A DNA stretch of 64,000 nt, taken from an uncultured Allomuricauda sp. GTDB taxonomy: Bacteria; Bacteroidota; Bacteroidia; Flavobacteriales; Flavobacteriaceae. Each line of letters begins with the position of its first letter. Position 1 is the first letter of the stretch. The stretch is from contig NZ_CANMOO010000003.1 in assembly GCF_947499585.1 (NCBI RefSeq), forward strand, positions 277,827 to 341,826. The letters run 5' to 3'. The position numbers and the translations under genes are program-made. Below the pieces are notes generated by a model. That model was given only the letters and a program-made list of their open reading frames with translations. It was not told where the DNA came from and did not search any database. Positions 9,218 through 17,307 of this stretch are shown here, piece after piece.

Positions 9218-10945
9218 ATGGCGTCGCATTACGAAGCACCTATTCGAAAGCCCTTAGTACTTGGAGATAAAGGATACCATGACGTTACCGTGGATATCGC
9301 AGCTCCTGTGGAGGGAAAGGCCAACAAACATTGGTGGATTGTATTTACCATTGCTTTAGTTGCATTCCTTTGGGGTCTAGGATGTATTATTTATACCATT
9401 TCCACAGGTATTGGGGTTTGGGGTCTTAATAAGACCGTAAACTGGGCCTGGGATATTACAAACTTTGTTTGGTGGGTAGGTATTGGTCATGCAGGAACAC
9501 TGATTTCTGCAGTATTGCTCTTATTTAGACAGAAATGGAGAATGGCAATTAACCGTTCTGCAGAAGCGATGACCATATTTTCGGTAATTCAAGCGGGATT
9601 GTTCCCTATCATTCACATGGGGCGTCCTTGGTTGGCTTATTGGGTGCTTCCAATTCCTAACCAATTTGGTTCGTTATGGGTAAACTTTAACTCGCCATTG
9701 CTTTGGGATGTATTTGCGATTTCAACGTATTTATCCGTTTCCTTGGTATTCTGGTGGACAGGTTTGTTGCCGGATTTTGCAATGATTCGTGATAGAGCTG
9801 TTAAACCATTTCAAAAGAAAATATATAGCTTACTAAGTTTTGGATGGACTGGTAGAGCCAAAGATTGGCAACGTTTTGAAGAAGTTTCATTGGTTTTGGC
9901 AGGTTTGGCAACACCACTTGTACTTTCTGTACATACCATTGTATCCTTTGACTTTGCTACATCTGTAATTCCAGGATGGCATACCACTATATTCCCACCT
10001 TACTTTGTTGCAGGTGCAATTTTCTCTGGATTTGCTATGGTAAACACTTTACTTATCATCATGAGAAAAGTGTGTAGCCTTGAAGCCTATATAACCGTTC
10101 AGCATATTGAGTTAATGAACATTGTAATCATGATTACAGGTTCTATAGTGGGGTGTGCCTATATTACAGAATTATTCATTGCTTGGTATTCTGGAGTTGA
10201 ATACGAACAGTACGCATTCCTAAATAGGGCAACAGGACCTTACTGGTGGGCTTATTGGTCTATGATGACTTGTAATGTGTTTTCGCCACAGTTCATGTGG
10301 TTCAAAAAATTGCGTACCAGTATCATGTTCTCATTCTTCATTTCCATTGTAGTAAACATAGGAATGTGGTTTGAACGATTTGTAATCATTGTTACTTCTC
10401 TACATAGAGATTACTTGCCATCTTCTTGGACCATGTTCTCTCCAACATTTGTAGATATTGGAATATTTATCGGCACCATAGGCTTCTTCTTTGTTTTGTT
10501 CCTGTTATATTCAAGAACATTCCCTGTAATTGCACAGGCAGAGGTTAAATCAATTTTGAAGGCATCAGGAGAGAAGTACAAGAAACTTAGGGATGCTGGA
10601 AAACCTTTATACGAAATGCCAGCTGTAAAAGGTGAGGTAAAGAAAGAAAAGGCTCCAAAAGTAGAAAAGGACAATCCTGATGAAAAGAAAGTTTCCTCCT
10701 TATTAGATACCATTGGTGTATTTAATGCGGATACTGAAACTGCAGACGATTTGAAGAAAGTAAAAGGTATAGGGCCTCAAATGGAACAGACCTTGAACCA
10801 GATAGGAATTTTTACGTTCGCGCAAGTGAGTAAAATGACCGAAAAAGAATATGATTTGTTGGACTCTATTACCGGTTCGTTCCCTGGAAGGGCGCAACGT
10901 GATGATTGGGCGGGACAAGCAAAAAAATTAAACGTTAAAAAATAG
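9218..10945 (+). CDS. actC: Alternative complex III subunit ActC (NrfD/PsrC family) with C-terminal helix-hairpin-helix-like domain
   Basis: Integral membrane subunit with a quinol-binding role in ACIII. Hydrophobic helices run from about residue 40 to 430, with NrfD-type features such as NFVWWVGIGHAGTLIS and the FDFATSVIPGWHTTIFPPYF segment. Unlike a plain NrfD protein (about 450-470 aa), this one has 575 residues. After the last helix comes a Lys/Pro/Glu-rich linker (about 445-495) and then a compact domain (about 507-572) with LKKVKGIGPQMEQTLNQIGI. That pattern matches the helix-hairpin-helix-like domains Bacteroidota append to unrelated proteins, for example ribosomal protein L21. The tail should lie in the cytoplasm. 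actD starts 3 bp after the stop, implying coupling. The function of the tail is unknown. Confidence 0.93.
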   Translation: MASHYEAPIRKPLVLGDKGYHDVTVDIAAPVEGKANKHWWIVFTIALVAFLWGLGCIIYTISTGIGVWGLNKTVNWAWDITNFVWWVGIGHAGTLISAVLLLFRQKWRMAINRSAEAMTIFSVIQAGLFPIIHMGRPWLAYWVLPIPNQFGSLWVNFNSPLLWDVFAISTYLSVSLVFWWTGLLPDFAMIRDRAVKPFQKKIYSLLSFGWTGRAKDWQRFEEVSLVLAGLATPLVLSVHTIVSFDFATSVIPGWHTTIFPPYFVAGAIFSGFAMVNTLLIIMRKVCSLEAYITVQHIELMNIVIMITGSIVGCAYITELFIAWYSGVEYEQYAFLNRATGPYWWAYWSMMTCNVFSPQFMWFKKLRTSIMFSFFISIVVNIGMWFERFVIIVTSLHRDYLPSSWTMFSPTFVDIGIFIGTIGFFFVLFLLYSRTFPVIAQAEVKSILKASGEKYKKLRDAGKPLYEMPAVKGEVKKEKAPKVEKDNPDEKKVSSLLDTIGVFNADTETADDLKKVKGIGPQMEQTLNQIGIFTFAQVSKMTEKEYDLLDSITGSFPGRAQRDDWAGQAKKLNVKK

Positions 10946-10947
10946 TT

Positions 10948-11475
10948 ATGGCATCTAAAGTTATACATGCACTTTATACTGATGATGATGTGTTGATGCA
11001 TGCCGTAAAGAAGGTAAGAGCAGAACACCATCATATTGATGAAGTGTATACACCTTTTCCAGTGCATGGTTTAGACAAGGCATTGGGTCTAGAAGATACT
11101 CGTATAGCAATCACTTCTTTTATGTACGGTTGTTTGGGCCTTATTGTGGCTATTGTTATGATGAATTATATCATGATTGATGATTGGCCCCAGGATATTG
11201 GAGGTAAACCAAGTTTTACTTATTTGGAAAACATGCCCGCCTTTGTGCCAATTATGTTTGAGTTAACGGTATTCTTCGCTGCCCACTTAATGGTTATCAC
11301 GTTTTATTTAAGAAGTAGAATGTGGCCATTCAAAAAAGCGGAAAATCCAGATGTAAGAACTACGGATGACCATTTCTTAATGGAAATAGGAGTTCACAAT
11401 AACGAGAAAGAGCTTACTGCTTTGTTGTGGGATACAGGAGCTGTGGAAATAAATGTTACAGAAAAGGAGTCATAA
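10948..11475 (+). CDS. actD: Alternative complex III subunit ActD (DUF3341)
   Basis: Membrane subunit of ACIII, 175 aa. The first 45 residues form a small soluble domain (sensor-like VIHALYTDDDVLMHAVKKV, then HHIDEVYTPFPVHGLD). Two transmembrane helices follow (about 52-76 and 92-118) with the typical WP and KPSFTYLENMPAFVPIMFE segment of DUF3341. In solved ACIII structures ActD packs two helices against ActC/ActF. It starts 3 bp after actC and is followed 5 bp later by actE. The length is normal. Confidence 0.92.
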   Translation: MASKVIHALYTDDDVLMHAVKKVRAEHHHIDEVYTPFPVHGLDKALGLEDTRIAITSFMYGCLGLIVAIVMMNYIMIDDWPQDIGGKPSFTYLENMPAFVPIMFELTVFFAAHLMVITFYLRSRMWPFKKAENPDVRTTDDHFLMEIGVHNNEKELTALLWDTGAVEINVTEKES

Positions 11476-11479
11476 AAAT

Positions 11480-12049
11480 ATGAAGCATTTAGGTAAAATA
11501 GGTATTGTCTTAGTTTTGGTCCTGTCTATGGCTGCTTGCGCTGACAAGAACAGTCCAAACTACCAGTATATGCCCAATATGTATGAACCTGTTGGATACG
11601 AAACCTATCAGGGAGTTGACAATGGATTGTTTCCAAATGGGACAGAAGCTATGCTCCCTGCAGAAAACACTATCCCTAGAGGGTATATGCCATACAAATT
11701 TGAGAATACTCCTGGAGGAAAAGATTTGGCAAGATTGGATGTGAGCCCACTGGACTCATTGCAAAGCGAGGCCAATTTGGCAATAGGAAAAGAGCTTTAT
11801 GATATCTATTGTGCAATTTGTCACGGACCAAAAGGTAAGGGGCAAGGTACATTGGTGAAAAGAGAAAAGATATTGGGTGTTCCTAGCTACGATGATGTTG
11901 CACGTAACATTAACGTAGGTAGCACATATCATACAATTTATTATGGATTAAACTCAATGGGTTCTTATGCATCTCAATTTGCTAATGAAGAAGAGATGTG
12001 GCAAGTGTCCGAGTACGTAATGAAGTTAAAGGAAGACCTAACAAAATAA
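11480..12049 (+). CDS. actE: Alternative complex III subunit ActE, monoheme cytochrome c lipoprotein
   Basis: Periplasmic monoheme cytochrome c, 189 aa, membrane-anchored by a lipid. I chose ATG 11480 because it gives a lipoprotein signal (MKHLGKIGIVLVLVLSMAAC) with the lipobox cysteine at residue 20. An in-frame start at 11453 would overlap actD and add a basic leader. The heme motif is CAICHGPKGKGQG near residue 113. Candidate distal ligand methionines lie in GLNSMGSYASQ, a typical class I cytochrome ending. It begins 4 bp after the actD stop, consistent with translational coupling. Confidence 0.92.
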   Translation: MKHLGKIGIVLVLVLSMAACADKNSPNYQYMPNMYEPVGYETYQGVDNGLFPNGTEAMLPAENTIPRGYMPYKFENTPGGKDLARLDVSPLDSLQSEANLAIGKELYDIYCAICHGPKGKGQGTLVKREKILGVPSYDDVARNINVGSTYHTIYYGLNSMGSYASQFANEEEMWQVSEYVMKLKEDLTK

Positions 12050-12066
12050 TTGGATAAGAGTATACT

Positions 12067-13419
12067 ATGTACACGTTTTCAAACAGACTAAAAATAGGAT
12101 CTTTCATTGCAATGGCAGTTGGATTGATTTGTTTAGCAACAGGTTTTTTATCCGCTCCCAGTACCGTGGAAGAAGCTAAGGCAATGGTGGCCTCAGCACA
12201 TGATGATGGTCATGGAGGTGGACATGGCGAAGAAGCTTCAAGTCATGCTGCCGAAGACCATTCAGGAAAAGATGCGCACGGTGAAGCTTCAACACATGGA
12301 GAAGAGCATGACGCATCACATGATGAACATTTGTTGCACCAATTACAAAATAGACCTTGGTCTGCATTATATGTAGCTGCCTTTTTCTTTTTTATGATAT
12401 CACTGGGTGTATTGGCCTTTTATGCCATTCAACGTGCAGCTCAAGCCGGTTGGTCACCCTTGTTATTCAGGGTAATGGAAGGTATTACTGCATATTTGGT
12501 TCCTGGAGGAATAATTGTATTTGTCATTTTGTTGCTTTCTGTACTGCACATGAACCATATGTTTGTTTGGATGGATGCTGATGTTGTTGCTCATGATAAA
12601 TTGTTACAAGGGAAAGCAGGGTATTTGAATCCTACTTTTTTCCTGATTCGTGCTGCTATTTTCTTGGGCGGTTGGATTTTCTATCGTGAGTACTCCAGAA
12701 AACTTTCTTTGGCACAAGATGAGTCTGATGATAATTCAAACTTCAAATTGAATTTCAGAATCTCTGCTGCTTTCTTGGTGTTTTATTTGATTACAGAATC
12801 CATGATGTCTTGGGATTGGATCATGAGTGTAGACCCGCACTGGTTCAGTACCCTATTTGGATGGTATGTTTTCGCTAGTATGTTTGTTTCAGGAATAACC
12901 GTAATTGCTATGGTTACCATTTACTTGAAATCAAGAGGATATTTAGAAGATGTAAACAATAGCCATATTCACGATTTGGCAAAATTCATGTTCGGTATCA
13001 GTATTTTCTGGACATATTTATGGTTTTCCCAATTTATGTTGATATGGTATGCCAACATCCCAGAAGAAGTTACTTATTTTATCACAAGAATAGAGGATTA
13101 CAAATTGCCATTCTTTGGAATGCTGGCAATGAACTTTATATTCCCATTATTGGTATTGATGAACAGTGATTACAAAAGAGTAAATTGGTTTGTTATCATG
13201 GCAGGTATTGTAGTTCTCTTTGGACACTATATGGATGTTTTCAATATGATCATGCCAGCTACTGTTGGTGACCAATGGTATATAGGATTACCTGAAATTG
13301 GAGGAATATTGTTTTTTGGAGGATTGTTTGTGTACTGGGTGTTCAACACACTTACAAAACAACCATTACAACCAAAGCGCAATCCATTTATTGAGGAAAG
13401 TAGACAATTTCATTATTAA
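12067..13419 (+). CDS. actF: Alternative complex III subunit ActF (NrfD-like membrane subunit)
   Basis: Second large membrane subunit of ACIII (450 aa), distantly related to ActC. About ten hydrophobic helices are visible, starting with residues 8-28 and then 98-118 onward, including the MSWDWIMSVDPHWFSTLFGWY segment typical of ActF. Between the first and second helices lies an unusual insert of about 60 residues with 11 histidines plus many Asp/Glu/Gly (for example HDDGHGGGHGE and EEHDASHDEH), which looks able to bind metal. The inserted loop is the only departure from a standard ActF. coxB follows after 27 bp. Confidence 0.93.
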   Translation: MYTFSNRLKIGSFIAMAVGLICLATGFLSAPSTVEEAKAMVASAHDDGHGGGHGEEASSHAAEDHSGKDAHGEASTHGEEHDASHDEHLLHQLQNRPWSALYVAAFFFFMISLGVLAFYAIQRAAQAGWSPLLFRVMEGITAYLVPGGIIVFVILLLSVLHMNHMFVWMDADVVAHDKLLQGKAGYLNPTFFLIRAAIFLGGWIFYREYSRKLSLAQDESDDNSNFKLNFRISAAFLVFYLITESMMSWDWIMSVDPHWFSTLFGWYVFASMFVSGITVIAMVTIYLKSRGYLEDVNNSHIHDLAKFMFGISIFWTYLWFSQFMLIWYANIPEEVTYFITRIEDYKLPFFGMLAMNFIFPLLVLMNSDYKRVNWFVIMAGIVVLFGHYMDVFNMIMPATVGDQWYIGLPEIGGILFFGGLFVYWVFNTLTKQPLQPKRNPFIEESRQFHY

Positions 13420-13446
13420 TACGATTAAGGCTTAGAAAGATATACA

Positions 13447-14505
13447 ATGACTGCATTATTAACATTGACTGTTTTAGTACTGGTAGCAATCGCAATCTGG
13501 CAAATGACCAAGATTTTTGAATTGTCCCAACTAAAATCAGAAAACACGGAGATAGCCACAGATTCAGATAATAAGTACAATGGTTATTTGTTATTCGGAT
13601 TCCTGATTTTTATCTACGGAATTACCATATTTAGTTTTGCAAAATATAATAAGATGTTGCTTCCAGAAGCTTCATCGGCTCATGGTGGTGAGTATGACCA
13701 ACTCATGTGGGTATCATTTGCCATTATCTTTTTTGTACAGACAATAACACAAGCCTTACTGCATTATTTTGGATATAAGTATAGAGGAGAGAAAGGCAAG
13801 AAAGCACTTTTCTTTGCAGATAATGACCGCTTAGAGTTTATATGGACAATCATACCGGTTATTGTACTTGCTGGTTTAATTCTATGGGGATTATATACAT
13901 GGACCAACATCATGGATATAAATGATGAAGACGATCCTTTAATTGTGGAATTATATGCCCAACAGTTTAATTGGACAGCACGTTATGGTGGGGATGATAA
14001 TGTTCTTGGAGATGCAAGTGTTCGTTTAATAGATATTGATAGAGCAAACGTTCTTGGTTTAGATGAATCTGATCCAAATACTGCAGATGACGTTATCGTA
14101 AAAGAATTGCACTTACCAGTTGGCCGTAAGGTGAACTTTATGATGCGTTCCCAAGATGTGCTTCATTCGGCATATATGCCTCACTTTAGAGCCCAAATGA
14201 ACTGTGTTCCTGGTATGATTACCCAATTCTCATTTACTCCTACAGTTACTACGGAAGAAATTCGATTGAACCCAGATGTGGTTGATAAAGTAAAAAGAAC
14301 AAATGCGATAAGAGCAAAAAGGGCTGCTGCTGGTGAGCCTAATTCAGACCCATGGGAATATGATTATGTGCTACTTTGTAATAAGATTTGCGGCAAATCC
14401 CACTATAATATGCAGATGAAGATTATAGTAGAGACCGAAGAAGAATACAATAAGTGGATGGCAGAACAGACTACCTTTAAGGAAACTGTTACTCCCGCTG
14501 AATAA
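13447..14505 (+). CDS. coxB: Cytochrome c oxidase subunit II
   Basis: CuA-bearing subunit of the aa3-type terminal oxidase (352 aa). There is an N-terminal hydrophobic segment (1-20) and further helices near 48-66, 78-100 and 137-157. A periplasmic cupredoxin domain follows. CuA ligands are visible in HSAYMPHFRAQMNCVPG and in CNKICGKSHYNMQM near residue 310 (C-x3-C-x3-H-x2-M). No CXXCH is present, so this is aa3 rather than caa3 type; electrons must come from the ActA or ActE heme domains or a soluble cytochrome. It lies directly between the ACIII genes and coxA, consistent with the ACIII-aa3 supercomplex described in Flavobacterium johnsoniae. Confidence 0.95.
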   Translation: MTALLTLTVLVLVAIAIWQMTKIFELSQLKSENTEIATDSDNKYNGYLLFGFLIFIYGITIFSFAKYNKMLLPEASSAHGGEYDQLMWVSFAIIFFVQTITQALLHYFGYKYRGEKGKKALFFADNDRLEFIWTIIPVIVLAGLILWGLYTWTNIMDINDEDDPLIVELYAQQFNWTARYGGDDNVLGDASVRLIDIDRANVLGLDESDPNTADDVIVKELHLPVGRKVNFMMRSQDVLHSAYMPHFRAQMNCVPGMITQFSFTPTVTTEEIRLNPDVVDKVKRTNAIRAKRAAAGEPNSDPWEYDYVLLCNKICGKSHYNMQMKIIVETEEEYNKWMAEQTTFKETVTPAE

Positions 14506-14546
14506 CATAGGTTAGGAAAAGAAATAATAAAATTTTAAAAGAGATT

Positions 14547-16358
14547 ATGTCAGCTACTGAACACGGACACGAAGATCATGGACATCATCATAAAGAAACG
14601 TTTGTAACCAAATATATCTTTAGTCAGGACCATAAGATGATTGCCAAGCAATATCTTATTACGGGTGTTTTGATCATGGGCTTTATTGGAATTGCAATGT
14701 CATTATTGTTTAGAATGCAATTGGCATGGCCTGGAGAATCATTTTCAGTCTTTCAAGCATTTTTAGGCAAATGGGCTCCTGAGGGCGTCATGGATGCCGA
14801 TGTTTACTTGGCATTGATTACTATGCATGGTACCATTATGGTATTCTTTGTGCTGACTGCAGGATTGAGTGGTACTTTTAGTAACCTATTGATTCCTTTG
14901 CAAATAGGTGCTCGTGATATGGCATCCGGCTTCTTGAACATGCTTTCTTTTTGGATGTTTTTTGTGTCAGCTGTAATCATGGTTATTTCGTTATTCGTTG
15001 AAGCTGGACCGGCAGCAGCAGGTTGGACTATTTACCCTCCATTGAGCTCATTGCCAATGGCACAGCCAGGCTCTGGTATGGGTATGACCTTATGGCTGGT
15101 ATCCATGGCAATATTCATTGCTTCATCGTTATTGGGTTCCTTAAATTATATTGTAACAGTAATCAATTTGAGAACCAAAGGAATGTCAATGACGCGTTTA
15201 CCATTGACTATTTGGGCATTTTTTGTTACGGCAATTATCGGTGTAATATCTTTCCCAGTATTACTTTCAGCAGCTTTGCTATTGATAATGGATAGAAGTT
15301 TTGGCACATCCTTTTTCCTTTCAGATATATTTATTCAAGGAGAAGTGCTTCATTATCAAGGAGGGTCACCCGTATTATTCGAACACTTGTTCTGGTTCTT
15401 GGGTCACCCAGAAGTTTATATCGTTTTACTGCCTGCTTTGGGAATTACTTCAGAAGTAATGTCAACCAATGCAAGGAAGCCTATATTTGGTTATAGAGCG
15501 ATGGTAGCTTCCATTTTAGCTATTGCTTTCTTATCTACTATTGTATGGGGTCACCATATGTTCATCTCAGGTATGAATCCATTCTTGGGATCTGTATTTA
15601 CATTTACAACATTATTGATTGCAATACCGTCCGCGGTAAAGGCCTTCAACTATATAACCACCTTGTGGAAAGGAAACCTGCAACTGAATCCCGGTATGCT
15701 ATTTTCCATAGGTTTGGTTTCAACCTTTATATCAGGAGGTCTTACAGGTATTATACTTGGGGATAGTACATTGGATATCAATGTACATGACACCTACTTT
15801 GTAGTAGCTCACTTCCACTTGGTAATGGGTATTTCTGCACTGTATGGACTTTTTGCTGGAGTGTACCATTGGTTCCCTAAAATGTTCCAGGGTAGAATGA
15901 TGAACAAAAACTTGGGTTACGTCCATTTCTGGATTACTGCAATATGTGCCTATGGAATATTCTTCCCAATGCACTTTGTGGGTATGGCTGGTGTACCAAG
16001 GCGTTATTATGAAAATACGGCATTCCCAATGTTTGATGAATTAACAAACGTTCAAGTATTGATGACGGTATTTGCACTTATTGCAGGAGCGGCACAATTG
16101 GTCTTCGTTTATAATTTTGTAGTAAGTATATTTTACGGAAAAAGAGGGCCTCAAAACCCATGGAGTTCCAATACACTGGAATGGACAGCTCCTCAAGAGC
16201 ATATGCATGGAAACTGGCCAGGTGCTATTCCGCATGTACACCGATGGGCATACGATTATAGTAAAACCTATGAAAACGGTGAATACATTATCCCAGGGCA
16301 AGATTTTGTTCCGCAGAATATTCCACTTCAGGATAATGAAGAAGAACTCAACCACTAA
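14547..16358 (+). CDS. coxA: Cytochrome c oxidase subunit I
   Basis: Catalytic heme a/a3-CuB subunit (603 aa) that reduces oxygen and pumps protons. Ligand motifs are LITMHGTIMVFF (heme a), GHPEVYIVLLPALG (CuB histidine, cross-linked tyrosine and the E278-type glutamate of A1 oxidases), WGHHMFISG (CuB pair) and HDTYFVVAHFHLVMG (heme a3 and heme a). The D-channel entry reads GARDMASGFLNMLSFW: the aspartate and first asparagine are kept, but the second asparagine of the usual NN pair is Met. The first 16 residues hold six histidines (TEHGHEDHGHHHK), echoing the His-rich loop in ActF. Last gene of the operon, followed by a strong terminator; subunits III and IV are encoded about 22 kb downstream. 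Confidence 0.97.
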   Translation: MSATEHGHEDHGHHHKETFVTKYIFSQDHKMIAKQYLITGVLIMGFIGIAMSLLFRMQLAWPGESFSVFQAFLGKWAPEGVMDADVYLALITMHGTIMVFFVLTAGLSGTFSNLLIPLQIGARDMASGFLNMLSFWMFFVSAVIMVISLFVEAGPAAAGWTIYPPLSSLPMAQPGSGMGMTLWLVSMAIFIASSLLGSLNYIVTVINLRTKGMSMTRLPLTIWAFFVTAIIGVISFPVLLSAALLLIMDRSFGTSFFLSDIFIQGEVLHYQGGSPVLFEHLFWFLGHPEVYIVLLPALGITSEVMSTNARKPIFGYRAMVASILAIAFLSTIVWGHHMFISGMNPFLGSVFTFTTLLIAIPSAVKAFNYITTLWKGNLQLNPGMLFSIGLVSTFISGGLTGIILGDSTLDINVHDTYFVVAHFHLVMGISALYGLFAGVYHWFPKMFQGRMMNKNLGYVHFWITAICAYGIFFPMHFVGMAGVPRRYYENTAFPMFDELTNVQVLMTVFALIAGAAQLVFVYNFVVSIFYGKRGPQNPWSSNTLEWTAPQEHMHGNWPGAIPHVHRWAYDYSKTYENGEYIIPGQDFVPQNIPLQDNEEELNH

Positions 16359-16373
16359 GACGTTAGATAAAAC

Positions 16374-16404
16374 AAAAAACCCATCCCACTCGGATGGGTT
16401 TTTT
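16374..16404 (+). terminator. Intrinsic terminator of the ACIII-cox operon
   Basis: 13-bp perfect stem AAAAAACCCATCC / GGATGGGTTTTTT with a CACTC loop, 15 bp after the coxA stop. Confidence 0.9.
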
Positions 16405-16476
16405 GTTTACAGCGTTTTGGTACAACAATTGTTATCCGTAATTGTAATATCTTTAAGAACCTTAAATCGAATACTT

Positions 16477-17301
16477 GTGAAAAATCTTGTAATACTACTT
16501 TTATTGTTGTGCCATGTGACGTTAATAGCGCAGCGTAAACCAAAGATAAAAGGAAGTCGAATTGTTACCGAAGTCAACGAGGAACTACCGGCCTTTAATG
16601 CAATCCAACTTAATGATAACCTAAATATCGTATTAAAAAAGTCATTTGGCCCTGGATATGAAATTGTAGCTGATGATAATCTTATAGATATTTTAAAATT
16701 CAAAGTAGAGGACAGCACATTGGTAATAAGCTCTTTTTATGATGTCACCGCCAAAAAACAATTTGATATTACCATAAATTACACTGAACTCAAAGCAATT
16801 ACTGTAAAAGAGGGCAGTGTAGTTACAAACGATATTATCAGCAGCGATGAATTGTTTGTAGATGCTTTTGCCGATGCTAAATTGGATATTAAGGCAAATG
16901 CCGCGATAATGGATATTAATTTGGAAGATACCAGCAAAGGAGATTTTAATGTTGATGTGGATTCACTCAATATAGGACTGAAAAATAGGGCCGAAGCTTA
17001 TATATATTCTGTAAATGAAGTAAGCTTGGTGGATTTGGAAGGAAATGGATCCTTGACCTATGAAGGTACTTCGGACAGAACAGAAGTTGACTTAACAGGA
17101 AATGCAAAATTCAAAGGCGAAAAAATGGAAGCGGGAACAATTAAGGCCCGACTAGAAAATGCGGCAAATGCCCGCATATATGCCTATAGAGATTTGGAGC
17201 TTAGTGCCAAGGGAAATTCAAGAATCTACCTTTACGGGAATCCTAAAATTACGGTTCTCGAATTTTTGGATACTTCACAATTAATTAAGAAAGTAGAGTG
17301 A
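16477..17301 (+). CDS. Secreted head-GIN-type DUF2807 protein
   Basis: Exported protein of 274 aa built almost wholly of short beta-strands, as in the DUF2807 (auto-transporter adhesin head GIN) family. The function is not established; family members are thought to form right-handed beta-solenoids. The frame stays open back into coxA through its terminator, so the start must be downstream. GTG 16477 gives the signal peptide (V/M)KNLVILLLLLCHVTLIAQ and I prefer it. The core shows the family pattern FNAIQLNDNLNIVLKKS and ITVKEGSVVTND, ending in a C-terminal repeat region with SAKGNSRIYLYGNPKI. A near-consensus TATCTTTA at 16448-16455 could be its -7 element. Convergent with the acyl-CoA oxidase-like gene, only 6 bp apart. 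Confidence 0.8.
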   Translation: MKNLVILLLLLCHVTLIAQRKPKIKGSRIVTEVNEELPAFNAIQLNDNLNIVLKKSFGPGYEIVADDNLIDILKFKVEDSTLVISSFYDVTAKKQFDITINYTELKAITVKEGSVVTNDIISSDELFVDAFADAKLDIKANAAIMDINLEDTSKGDFNVDVDSLNIGLKNRAEAYIYSVNEVSLVDLEGNGSLTYEGTSDRTEVDLTGNAKFKGEKMEAGTIKARLENAANARIYAYRDLELSAKGNSRIYLYGNPKITVLEFLDTSQLIKKVE

Positions 17302-17307
17302 TTTTGC

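Noticed and set aside
16207..16476. Upstream extension of the DUF2807 frame into coxA
   Set aside because: The frame runs through the coxA 3' end and its terminator hairpin; the signal peptide begins at GTG 16477, so the earlier codons are a shadow.
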